Notes under the pieces: generated by a model
The model's database searches: none
What the model was told of the DNA's origin: nothing
The model's input: the letters and a program-made list of their open reading frames with translations, nothing else
DNA from: Liolophura sinensis
Lineage: Eukaryota > Mollusca > Polyplacophora > Chitonida > Chitonidae
Direction: 5' to 3'
Length of the DNA: 60,000 nucleotides
NCBI RefSeq assembly: GCF_032854445.1
Contig: NC_088296.1
Coordinates: forward strand, 27,112,667-27,172,666
Translations under genes and position numbers: made by a program
In this document: positions 45,083 to 54,719 of the stretch, in pieces
Layout: each line of letters starts with the position of its first letter
How positions within the stretch are numbered: position 1 is the first letter of the stretch

Positions 45083-46990
45083 GCCCCGGAGGCATGCCCT
45101 ACAGAAGTACACATTCTCAGAGGCACTGTGATACCGCTGAGTGCCCCGGAAAGAAGGCCTACAGCAGTACACATTCTCAGGTGGTCTATGATACCGCTGA
45201 GTGCCCCGGAGGGAAGGCCTACAGTAGTACACATTCTCAGAGGGACTGTGATACCGCTGAGTGCCAAGGAGGGAAGGCCTACAGCAGTACACATTCTCAG
45301 AGAGACTTTGATACCGCTGAGTGCCCCGGAGGGAAAGCCTACAGTAGTACACATTCTCAGAGGGGACTGTGATACCGCTGAGTGCCACGGAGGGAAGGCC
45401 TACAGCAGTACACATTCTCAGGTGGTCTATGATACCGCTGAGTGCCCCGGAGGGAAGGCCTACAGTAGTACACATTCTCAGAGGGACTGTAATACCGCTG
45501 AGTGCCCCGGAGGGAAAGCCCACAGCAGTACACATTCTCAGAGGGACTGTGATACCGCTGAGTGCCCCGGAGGGAAAGCCTACAGCAGTACACATTCTCA
45601 GAGAGACTATGATACCGCTGAGTGCCCCGGAGGGAAGGCCTACAGCAGTACACATTCTCAGAGGGACTGTGATACCGCTGAGTGCCCCGGAGGGAAGGCC
45701 TACAGAAGTACACATTCTCAGAGGGACTGTGATACCGCTGAGTGCCTCGGAGGGAAAGCCTACAGCAGTACACATTCTCAGAGGGACTGTGATACCGCTG
45801 TGCCCCGGAGGGAAGGCCTACAGCAGTACACATTCTCAGAGGGACTGTGATACCGCTGTGCCCCGGAGGGAAGGCCTACAGCAGTACACATTCTCAGAGG
45901 GACTGTGATACCGCTGAGTGCCCCGGAGGGAAGGCCTACAGCAGTACACATTCTCAGAGGGACTGTGATACCGCTGTGCCCCGGAGGGAAGGCCTACAGC
46001 AGTACACATTCTCAGAGGGACTGTGATACCGCTGAGTGCCCCAGAGGGAAGGCCTACGGCAGTACACATTCTCAGAGGGACTATGATACCGCTGTGCCCC
46101 GGAGGGAAGGCCTACAGCAGTACACATTCTCAGAGGGACTGTAATACCGCTGAGTGCCCCGGAGGGAAGGCCTACAGCAGTACAATTCTCTGAGGGATTG
46201 TGATACCGCTGTGCCCTGGAGGGAAGGCCTACAGCAGTACACATTCTCAGAGGGACTGTGATACCGCTGTGCCCCGGAGGGAAGGCCTACAGCAGTACAC
46301 ATTCTCAGAGGGACTGTAATACCGCTGTGCCCCGGAGGGAAGGCCTACAGCAGTACACATTCTCAGAGGGACTGTAATACCGCTGTGCCCCGGAGGGAAG
46401 GCCTACAGCAGTACACATTCTCAGAGGGACTGTAATACCGCTGTGTCCCGGAGGGAAGGCCTACAGCAGTACACATTCTCAGAGGGACTATGATACCGCT
46501 GTGCCCCAGAGTGAAGGCCTACAGCAATACACATTCTCAGAGGCACTGTGATACCGCTGTGCCCCGGAGGGAAGGCCTACAGCAGTACACATTCTCAGAG
46601 GGACTGTGATACCGCTGTGCCCCGGAGGGAAGGCCTACAGCAGTACACATTCTCAGAGGGACTGTAATACCGCTGAGTGCCCCGGAGGGAAGGCCTACAG
46701 CAGTACACATTCTCAGAGGGACTGTAATACCGCTGTGCCCCGGAGGGAAGGCCTACAGCAGTACACATTCTCAGAGGGACTGTAATACCGCTGAGTGCCC
46801 CAGAGGGAAGGCCTACAGCAGTACACATTCTCAGAGGGACTGTAATACCGCTGAGTGCCCCAGAGTGAAGGCCTACAGCAGTACACATTCTCAGAGGGAT
46901 TGTGATACCGCTGTGCCCCGGAGGGAAGGCCTACAGCAGTACACATTCTCAGAGGGACTGTGATACCGCTGTGCCCCGGAGGGAAGGCCT
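45083..46990 (+). repeat. 60/58-bp minisatellite, about 32 copies
   Basis: GTGATACCGCTGAGTGCCCC, GGAGGGAAGGCCTACAGCAG and TACACATTCTCAGAGGGACT make 60 bp. From about 45800 many units lack two bases (CCGCTGTGCC for CCGCTGAGTGCC), making 58 bp. The 60-bp part reads as a 20-aa repeat and gives spurious frames of up to 324 codons; the 58-bp units break them. Confidence 0.95.
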
Positions 46991-47017
46991 ACAGCAGTAC
47001 ACATTCTCAAAATAGTC

Positions 47018-47019
<2 letters not shown>

Positions 47020-47063
<44 letters not shown>
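47020..47063 (+). repeat. (ATT)n microsatellite
   Basis: About 15 ATT repeats directly after the end of the 60/58-bp array. Confidence 0.95.
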
Positions 47064-47065
<2 letters not shown>

Positions 47066-47505
47066 AACTGTTGGTGTGTGCCAGCCCCCAAGCGAGAATA
47101 ATTTACACCAAAACTGAGAGATTTACACATACTACTTATTTATTCAAATCGGCACGAAACATTAGAATCTCCCTGTAGATATTATGTAATCTGCCACAAC
47201 CCGACTTAGTAACGCTTCAACAGTAAGACATTTTACACCCACAGCGGTTACTAGTTGCTGTAAAATTATTAGAATTATTAGGTTACTCGTTGCTGTAAAA
47301 TTTATTATTAGAAAAATTAAAGCAATGGAGTAAATAATGAGATACAGTTTCCTCCATAGAACAGTAGTCACAAAGGCCGTTAGGATGTAACCCAGTCCTA
47401 TGGAGTCTCGCATTCAGATGACAGACAACTGAAATAGGCAACTGAAACAACAAAACATTTACCTTACGTTTAGACAGTTGCGCGAACTCCTTACATGGGT
47501 TCTAA
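47064..47505. other. Intergenic or element 5' flank, no gene seen
   Basis: Contains a short direct repeat (GTTGCTGTAAAATTATTAG at about 47253 and 47290). The 5' limit of the recombinase retroelement could fall here. Confidence 0.5.
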
Positions 47506-47657
47506 TCACAGCGCAAGAGCTGTTTCTCATACTTACATGCAGGGCAGCAGTCAGGCTATGACTACAACTTGAAGGGCACATGTTTTAAGCATCCTTGTCA
47601 ATATTTGCATTTGTGCATGCGCTGTGGAGGTGACCATTTCAATGTGCAGCATGCAAA
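47506..47657 (+). pseudogene. Gag-like zinc-finger remnant
   Basis: In the frame of 47581 the sequence reads GYDYNLKGTCFKHPCQYLHL and then CMRCGGDHFNVQHAKS. The Cys/His spacing resembles the C-terminal zinc finger of Ngaro-type gag proteins. A stop lies just upstream and the RT begins in another frame at about 47661, so the start of pol appears deleted. Confidence 0.6.
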
Positions 47658-47663
47658 ATCATT

Positions 47664-48452
47664 ACTCACCTTTCATTTCCATCTTCAGACAGTGTTAATG
47701 ATTTTATAGATCCAGAAATGTGTTCTGTGAATTACACTTCATTTGACAAGGTTTTAGAAATGATAGCTGGGTTAGGTTGTGGGGCACTGATTGGTAAAAT
47801 GGATGTCAAATCTGCCTTTAGGTTACTACCCGTTTATCCAGGAGATTTTGATTTACTCGGCATGAAGTTCCAGGGTAACTATTTCATCGACAAATGTTTG
47901 CCAATGGGTTGTGCCATTTCGTGTCGGGTTTTTGAAATATTTTCATCTTTCTTACACTGGCTAACGGTACATACCACAAATGAAAACACCATGGATCACT
48001 ACCTAGATGATTTTATTTTTGCTGGAGCTGCAGGTACGAATATATGTGAAAATATTATGTCAACATTTGAAAAACTGTGTTTTGAATTAGGAGTCCCTTC
48101 AGCTTCTGAAAAGACACTTAGTCCTTCAACGACCCTCGCATTCCTAGGGTTCGAAATTGACAGTGTTCAAATGTTTGTGCGAATTCCTGCCAAAAAACGT
48201 GAGGAATTGTCAAGCCTTTTGGGTGAATTTTTAACTCGTAAGAAAGTAACCTTACGTGAAATGCAATCGTTGACGGGCAAACTAAATTTCTTTTGCAAAG
48301 CCATTCGGCCAGGTAGAGCACTCACTAGACGTTTTCATGACGCCACAAGTCGAGTGAGTAAGCCGTACCATTTTATTCGAACTGGCGGAGAACTTCGTTC
48401 CGACATGCAGATGTGGTCACATTTTCTGGACCGCTTTAACAGAACAGTGTAG
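47664..48452 (+). pseudogene. Reverse transcriptase of the Ngaro/DIRS-like element
   Basis: Begins THLSFPSSDSVNDFIDPEMC (RT motif 0/1 region). Then LIGKMDVKSAFRLLPVYP (motif A Asp), CLPMGCAISCRVFEIFSSFL (motif B), MDHYLDDFIFAGA (motif C, YLDD), SEKTLSP and FLGFEID (motif D/E region), and REMQSLTGKLNFFCKAIRPG (connection). ATG at 47718 is simply the first Met in an open frame; the true start was upstream in the deleted part. It ends at a TAG (48450-48452) before RNase H. Confidence 0.85.
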
Positions 48453-48479
48453 TTTTTTCGAGTGATGTTTGGTCGTCTG

Positions 48480-49010
48480 AATCGGTTCTGAAATTGTATA
48501 CTGACAGTGCCAGGTCTACTGAATTAGGATGTGGGGCAATTTTTCAGGAAGAGTGGGTATTTTAGCCATGGCCAGCTGCTTAGGCTGAGATGGAAGTTAT
48601 GTGTGGTATAACTTTTCGTCCCAGTCATTTTAGCTATTATGATATGGGGTAGCAAGTTATCAAACAAGAAGGTGCTGCTAAATATCGATAACGAAGCCCT
48701 GGTTGCATTCCTGAACAGACAAACATCTAAATCTAGACGTGTCATGGGACTAGTAAGGCCCTTTGTTTTGAATGCAATGTTTCACAACATAACATTTAAA
48801 GCGGTACATGTTGCTGGTCAAGTTAATTTAACCGCCCACGCAATTTCTCGTAAACAGTGGGACAGATTCAGAGAAGTGTCCCAATCAGCCAACTTATCAC
48901 CAGAGCCGGTCCCAGTCGAGTTCCATACTCTGATCTCCAGCCTGAAGTTGACAGACTCCTCCGAGCAGCACTCTCAGAAAATTCACATGCAACCCAAAGA
49001 ACTGGTTTAG
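48480..49010 (+). pseudogene. RNase H-like domain of the same element
   Basis: KLYTDSARSTELGCGAIFQE (48493 on) carries the first RNase H Asp and is followed by stops. After frame changes the domain continues in the frame of 48639 as KKVLLNIDNEALVAFLNRQT, then VHVAGQVNLTAHAISRKQWD (equivalent of the usual N.xADALSR end). At least two frame breaks lie between 48450 and 48640. Confidence 0.75.
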
Positions 49011-49800
49011 CTTCTTATTTTCAATTTTGTGCACAAGTAGACACCCAGAATGCTTGGCCTCCTCAGCTGCAGTTCATTGTTTCATACATAGCTCATTTGT
49101 CAATACGAGGTCTAACTTACTCTACAGCAAGGTCGTACTTATCCGCGATCTCGTACAGATGTAAGTTAGAAAGGCAAGTGGATTACACATCAGATTTTGT
49201 GGTCTCCAAATTAATGCAGGGAATGAAACGTATTCACCATAGCCCGGACAGCAGACTACCTATCACCAAAGAAATCTTGCAGAAAGTTATTCGCGCGTTG
49301 CCGAGTGTTTGGGCTAATACGTATGAGTCAACCTTATTCACAACTGCTTTTTCTTTGGGGTATTTTGCCTTTCTTAGGGTCGGAGAGTTTGCGGTATCTA
49401 GGGCAAAGCCTGATTATCAGGTTATCAGCCGGGCTGATATTCATTTGGACACAAAGGCAGAGACTCTAACCCTAAATATCCGCTGTTCTAAGACTGATCA
49501 AACAGACAAAGATGTAACAATCAAAGTTGACAAGCAAGCGGGAAATCTCCGTATTTGTCCCTACACAAGCATGGGAACATATCTTTCACACCGATCATAC
49601 ATCAAGGGCCCTTTGTTTTGTCACTTCAGTGGTGCCCCACTCACTCGGTATCAGTTTTCTGCAATACTTCAGAAATGTTTATAGGTTTTAAACATGCAGA
49701 ATTTGAAATACAGAGGTCACTCCCTGCGAATTGGTGCGGCCACAGACCTGGCATTGGCAGGCGGAACAGCAGAAATGATTAAAAGAGCAGGCCGGTGGCG
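48930..49800 (+). pseudogene. Tyrosine recombinase lacking its catalytic Tyr codon
   Basis: N-terminal core-binding part: RTGLASYFQFCAQVDTQNAW and LTYSTARSYLSAISYRCK. Catalytic part: GYFAFLRVGEFAVSRAKPDY (first Arg), SKTDQT, then after a frameshift near 49713 RGHSLRIGAATDLALAGGTA (HxxR) and KRAGRWRSACYQS followed by TAA. In relatives the nucleophilic Tyr sits eight residues after the Trp of GRW; here that codon is the TAA. This copy could not perform recombination. Confidence 0.82.
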
Positions 49801-49866
49801 GTCTGCGTGTTATCAATCATAATACATGTGCCAATGTTAAAATAACTGATAAATTTAAAACAATGA

Positions 49867-50438
49867 TATCGTTTAGGTCTTTCAGAGTGCATCTGGGTTA
49901 TAGGCTCCTCCATAGTCAAAAGAGCTTTCACTGCAGCAGTAACAAGAGCTGGTGGCCCTGATATGGGATTGTCAAGAATAAGGTACACATTGTGGTGGCA
50001 GGGATACAGTGAGATGAGTTTGCAGCAGGTCAGAAACAAAATAGGATTGTTGAAACATATCGGCCCCCAGCCGACTGTCATTGTATTACATTGTGGTGGG
50101 AATGACATAGGTAAAGCAGCTATACGAAAACTAAGATTGGCTATGTTTTCTTTATTTGATTACATCATGAATGAGTTCCCGAATGTGAAAATAATCTGGT
50201 CAACAACGCTGGTATGAATCAAGCCAGGAAAAGGTTGAACTCCTTTGCCGGAGGTCTAGTCATTAAGAACGGGGGGTCGATTCTCTGTCATAGAGATACG
50301 GAGAACAATCCGACTGCATTTCTTGACTTTGATGGAGTACATTTGTCACCTGTTGGAAGTCATATATTCCTGAACACTTTGCATCGTGGGCTAGAGTATT
50401 TCAAAATGACCGGCCGTTCAATTTACCCGCCTTATTAG
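49867..50438 (+). pseudogene. SGNH/GDSL-type hydrolase domain of the element
   Basis: SECIWVIGSSIVKRAFTAAV holds the block I Ser (GSS). TVIVLHCGGNDIGKAAI is block III with GGND. After a frame change near 50215 comes MNQARKRLNSFAGGLVIKNG, and LDFDGVHLSPVGSHIFLNTL is block V (DxxH). The Ser, Asn and Asp/His landmarks of an SGNH esterase-like fold are therefore present in order. Downstream of a tyrosine recombinase it is best read as the accessory hydrolase of a Ngaro-like element rather than a host gene. Confidence 0.75.
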
Positions 50439-50597
50439 TTGATGGCATTGTTCACGGCTGCTGTTTGTGCTGAACTCCTAACCTACACTATGTGTGGTGG
50501 TGTGCTTTGGTTTATTTCTTCTAAACCGTCGCACATTTGGCGATAGGAGCCGCACAAAGCCAACTAACAAAATTTACATGCATATTAAATGAATTTG

Positions 50598-50712
50598 ACC
50601 TCTGCATCGCCCAGGATCAAGACTGATTATGATAAGAACTTTGATTTTGTTGATGATGTGAATTTTAAATGGAAAGTGTTGAAATGTGACCTCTGCATCG
50701 CTCAGGGTCAAT
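50598..50712 (+). repeat. Tandem repeat flanking PLE copy 2, left side
   Basis: Two units beginning GACCTCTGCATCGC at 50598 and 50689, with TTTGATTTTGTTGATGATGT between. The same family continues at 53634-53990. Confidence 0.8.
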
Positions 50713-50721
50713 TAGTGAATA

Positions 50722-53624
50722 TAAGCGTCAAGTCCGACATTCATATACCATTCGTAGTCCGTAAAAGGCGTTCCAAGTCGATAATCGCAAGATCCATTTC
50801 CAAAACAACGTTTAACACTAACTCCCAAAGACAAAGGTATGTAAGAAATTATACAAATAAGAAATAAAACCGCTAACACACAAGAGAGAAGTGGTCATTA
50901 GTTTTCATTGATACCGGGCAGACAGTGGATATTCCAGGCTTGAATTCCATATCGAAGTCCAAATTCGTAGTCCATAAATGAGTTCCAGATCAAATAACAA
51001 TGATTCAAGGTATCTCAGTCGCGCTCTGATTGCAACTGTTCATAAAGGCATCATGCAGATGTAAGGAGCATGGCTACCTTTACCGCCCCTAGCCCCAGGT
51101 TAAACGGTATTAGATACCGTTTGAAAATGACGAGCGTTACAGACCCTAACCGATCAGATTGTGATTCAAACGTAACGGACGATTACGTCTTTCCCCGTTA
51201 TTATGTAAAGATCTCATGCTACATGAGGCGCCATCTATGATGTTACACATGACATACAAGATAGACGGTTACACTGGGCAACCAGTGCCATCTATGTTGT
51301 TAAATACCATGAACATGATAGATATGTACATAGGGATAACAGCACCGTCTGTGTGGTTGATCACAATGCAGATCGCCAGAGATTCTGAACGCTCTGTCTA
51401 TACCTGCCAACAAGGGTGTTATACTCATTGTAAAATTTGAGAAACTTAGAATGAAGGCGTTTGACGGAGTATCCTTGAAAAACTAGTATTTAAACTAGCA
51501 ACTTGTGACGCAGATTAAAGTCATCACAATTAACGCAAGATCTGTCAAATGCTACAAGGCGAGATATGTATACGTCATATGCAGGACCCTTTGGTATATT
51601 GCTATCTAAATAAGGATAATTTACAATATCAAAATTGAAACTATCCCTTTTGTCGTAAAGGCGGCGTGAAAGGAGACCTTGTTCGCCTTTGTACAGATAT
51701 AGATCCAAATAAGATGTACCATCAGGACTATCTGTTGTCTCCTTTAAATCCAATGAAGGCGGATAGATTTTCTTCACCGCTTCAGCAATATGGGGATTAT
51801 TTAACGCCAGTAGATCATCAATATACCGCTTGGTAAATGAAAAGGATCGAGCTTTAAAGATATTACTTTTAAGTAATTTCTGCATACAGTCGTATTCATA
51901 TGAAAACAGGTATAGGTCTGCCAAAAGAGGCGGACAATTGGTACCCACTGGAATACCTATGCACTGTTGGTAAATGGTATCTCCGAATTTTATATAGATG
52001 TTATTTATGAGAAACTCAAGTAATTCAATAAATAATGTAACATCCCATGAGCGGTAACCTTTATAAAGAGTAGAACTAACGAAAGCCTTATTGTTTCTGA
52101 CGTTAATGTAACGGTGACCTGTTTTAGAAAATACCGAGATAATTAACGACGATATTCTTTCAATAAGATCTTTTTGAGGAATCGTAGTATAGAGAGTAGA
52201 GAAATCCCATGTAGATACGTCTTTGTACGGTATATGCATATGAGCATCAAGTTCTTCTGTAAGACGTTTGGAGTTGTTAAGAATCCACATGCAGTTGACA
52301 CCTGAATTTTTTGTTATGGCACAACAATACTTATTTCAAAATGACTTTACTTCTTGTAACGCTCTCGTAAGTAGGGTTGACAAGAGTTTGGTGGTACAGC
52401 TTCTTGAACCCGCAATAAATCGAGTCTTGTATGGGGATTTATGCATTTTAGGAATCCATTAAAGTTGTGGTATTTCTGTATGACGGGTAGGTATATTTAT
52501 GCGCCTTTCTTTAAGAAAAGTTTTGTGTTTGTTAAATAGTTCCTCCAGAGTACATGTAGTAGCAGAATGCGTGGATGTCGTTGTAGAAGCACATACCTCT
52601 TGAACAAGAATTTGATAATAATAATTCTTGCAAATAAAGATGACATTATTAGGAGCCTTGTCTGCTATAGTGATGGCAAATTTACTATGAAGGTCAGCGA
52701 GTGTTTCTTGCACAGTGGGATCCTTCAGAACCTGTTTAACTTTAGGTAGAGCATCAATGTCTAGACGGTGTATAGTTAAACTAACCTTCTTTTTGACAAT
52801 CTCAAGCCAATCGTTAAGTACCGAAGAATCCACTTTCTCCCGTTTTGACCATTTTTTAACATACTCCTCAAGTGCCGAGATGATATTTTTTTTGTTTGAT
52901 CGAATGTTGACATTTCTCTTTTCTCTATACTTAGGACCCCTCACAAAGGGATTCATTAGATCATGATTCTTAATAATATTAAGGTCACCAGTCAAGACAT
53001 GTTTACATTTGTCGTAGGTTAAAACTGAGGATCCACAATCACAGTTATAGCCGCCAGAAGTATACGTCGCCAAATCGAACACCATGATGGCCTGGGAATA
53101 ATTGAAAATTTTGGAAGCGATAGGCTTTGTATACTCATAGGATATGCAAGGTGGCTCTTGGATATTAAAATAATTAGGCACAGCATTACGAACATCGGGT
53201 TCATTAAAGATGCGTGGTAGGTTAATTAAATCAAGGCCACTGTCTAAATACTTTATCTTCAGAAAGAGTCGATCGTATTGAGTTTCAATTGCAGTTACAG
53301 TGCGATACAATCGAAAATACGATATGTCTTGACACAGACGTACAAGGTGAGGTGGAACATAAAAATTGTGTATGTTATTGGATACGTCTTGAACTACCTG
53401 TTTTAGCAAGTTCAGTGGCAGTGCATATAATACTGTGCGTAGAGCATGCACGTTATTGGTGTCATACGACAATCCTGCTAAATAGCTAACTGTAACGTGT
53501 TGGTGAATTATGTTTCTGTTGAACTTCCTACTACCATGACTGCGAGGTCTACGTTTATGGTATTTGAATAAATTTGTTATGATGGAGTCATGTGGTTGGC
53601 TAGATGTTACATTGCCGATTCCCA
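50722..53624 (-). mobile_element. Penelope-like retroelement, copy 2, with 9-bp TSD
   Basis: TAGTGAATA flanks it at 50713-50721 and 53625-53633. Removing the insert joins GGGTCAAT to the continuing tandem repeat (CCGATGATAAGAATAAC), as expected for a simple insertion. The element is 2903 bp and 5' truncated: its first ATG straddles the junction. It has the same 3' end as copy 1. Confidence 0.9.
51361..53624 (-). pseudogene. Penelope-like reverse transcriptase, copy 2 (three nonsense codons)
   Basis: One continuous frame of about 755 codons interrupted by only three stops: TAA at 52459-52461 (copy 1 has Tyr), TGA at 52336-52338 (copy 1 has TGG) and TAA at 51490-51492 (copy 1 has Gln). Domains: N-terminal region from RKFNRN, a Cys/His segment YTSGGYNCDCGSSVLTYDKC plus KHVLTGDLNII (lost from copy 1), APNNVIFICKN, FSTLYTTIPQ, IGIPVGTNCPPLLADL and RYIDDLLALNN with the catalytic YIDD. 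The family's reverse transcriptase uses a 3' OH at the target; no GIY-YIG endonuclease remains here. Decay is light, so insertion is more recent than for copy 1. Confidence 0.88.
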
Positions 53625-53633
53625 TAGTGAATA

Positions 53634-53990
53634 CCGATGATAAGAATAACTGATTTTGTTGATGATGTGAATTTGGAATTGAAAATGTTGAAATTGGACC
53701 TCTGCACCGCCCAGAGACAATACCGGTACTATTACTGATTATGAGCTTAACTTTGATTTTGTCGATGATGTGAATTTCAACTTTAAAGTTTTAAAGTTTG
53801 ACCTCTGCACCGCCCAGGGTCAATACTGATGATGAGATAACTTTGACTTTGTTGATGATGTGAACTTTGATATTAAACTGTTGTTTAATTTGAGTGCTTG
53901 GTTTGAGGGCTTGTCATTATCTTGTCGACAGCCCGACTTAAAATGATTTGACCTCTGCACCGCACAGGGTCAAGACTCATAACAACCAAC
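53634..53990 (+). repeat. Tandem repeat flanking PLE copy 2, right side
   Basis: Units of about 100-150 bp beginning GACCTCTGCACCGCCCAG (53697, about 53800) or GACCTCTGCACCGCACAG (about 53950), with GACTTTGTTGATGATGTGAA-type sequence between. Confidence 0.82.
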
Positions 53991-54239
53991 CGTGGACATA
54001 TCATGCCAATTTTTAAAATAAAAGAAAAAGTAAAATTTAAGCATATTTATTGTTTTTGTCTTTATCTTTTCTGAGATAACGCTGTCCCTGTGATTGTCTG
54101 CACTCCTTGCCAGCAACATATCCAGGAACATCCGGGTTTATATGTGTTGGATATATTACGCTTAGTCTATTGAAAAGAACAATTCTGACGACATTATTTT
54201 TGATCGCGCCTGGAGAAGGTTAGTGGTTTCCTGTAGGCA

Positions 54240-54415
54240 ATCTAGTTAACCTGGATGGCTCAGATGGTTACAGCACTGGTTCTCTGACCATTGAGGTCGC
54301 ATGTTCAAATCCTGCTCTCTCTGATTCAGCTGCGTCTATGTCTGCAAGTTTGTCAGCTACCTGCCAAAGGTGGGTGTTTTTTTCAGTACGGCAATAAATA
54401 TCAATCAATCAAGTT
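54240..54415 (+). mobile_element. tRNA-derived SINE, apparently full length
   Basis: The head has a box-A-like TGGCTCAGATGG (54254 on) and box-B-like ATGTTCAAATCC (54302 on), spaced as in a tRNA. The central part is TTTGTCAGCTACCTGCCAAA GGTGGGTG, and the tail is CAATAAATATCAATCAATCA. The central part resembles the conserved domain of Meta-type SINEs, from memory. Confidence 0.75.
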
Positions 54416-54509
54416 AACCTGATCAGCGCCATGTAAGTGGCGATTCGTTATGTTCTGCGCTAATCACCAATGAAATAAGAAAAAACTAGACAGCTTTGTT
54501 TTTGTTCAG

Positions 54510-54715
54510 TTTGCACGCTTTTCGTGCGTGGTTTCCTGATGACTGAGCAACGGCTTTTTGAGATGAGAACACCTGCAACGACAATATGTGCGCGTTTGTG
54601 CATTAAGCCGTGTGAGGTCTTTAGCTACAATCTGTGCACGCGCCAGTGCCGTGGGTTTCTTGGCACTGCGGGCAAACTTGAAGGCGAGAAGAACTCCAAG
54701 TGGGACACATGAGAA
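54510..54715 (+). CDS. Possible Cys-rich (PAN/apple-like) terminal exon
   Basis: After an acceptor-like TTTGTTTTTGTTCAG|, a frame reads CTLFVRGFLMTEQRLFEMRT, TICARLCIKPCEVFSYNLCT and RQCRGFLGTAGKLEGEKNSK to a TGA. Cys spacing and CARLC...C.xFSYN resemble PAN/apple modules of secreted or membrane proteins. No partner exons were found, and the stop comes early, so this may be a stray or dead exon. Confidence 0.3.
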
Positions 54716-54719
54716 ATCG

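Larger units (their letters stand above)
47506..50580 (+). mobile_element. Tyrosine-recombinase retrotransposon, Ngaro/DIRS-like (decayed)
   Basis: The order gag zinc finger, RT, RNase H, tyrosine recombinase, SGNH hydrolase fits Ngaro-type elements, some of which are known to carry a hydrolase ORF. The copy is internally deleted, frameshifted and has in-frame stops. Termini were not identified; 50440-50580 is probably 3' non-coding sequence of the element. Such elements insert with a recombinase rather than a DDE integrase or endonuclease. Confidence 0.85.

Noticed and set aside
44876-45850. 324-codon open frame with 20-aa repeats
   Set aside because: It is explained by 24-bp and 60-bp arrays whose periods are multiples of 3. 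It spans two unrelated arrays and is broken by the 58-bp units.
52330-52345. In-frame TGA in PLE copy 2 as possible selenocysteine
   Set aside because: Copy 1 has TGG there, and copy 2 has two further TAA stops, so ordinary nonsense mutation is the simpler reading.
54240-54315. Functional tRNA gene
   Set aside because: Box A and B are present, but the arms do not close well and SINE body and tail follow directly.
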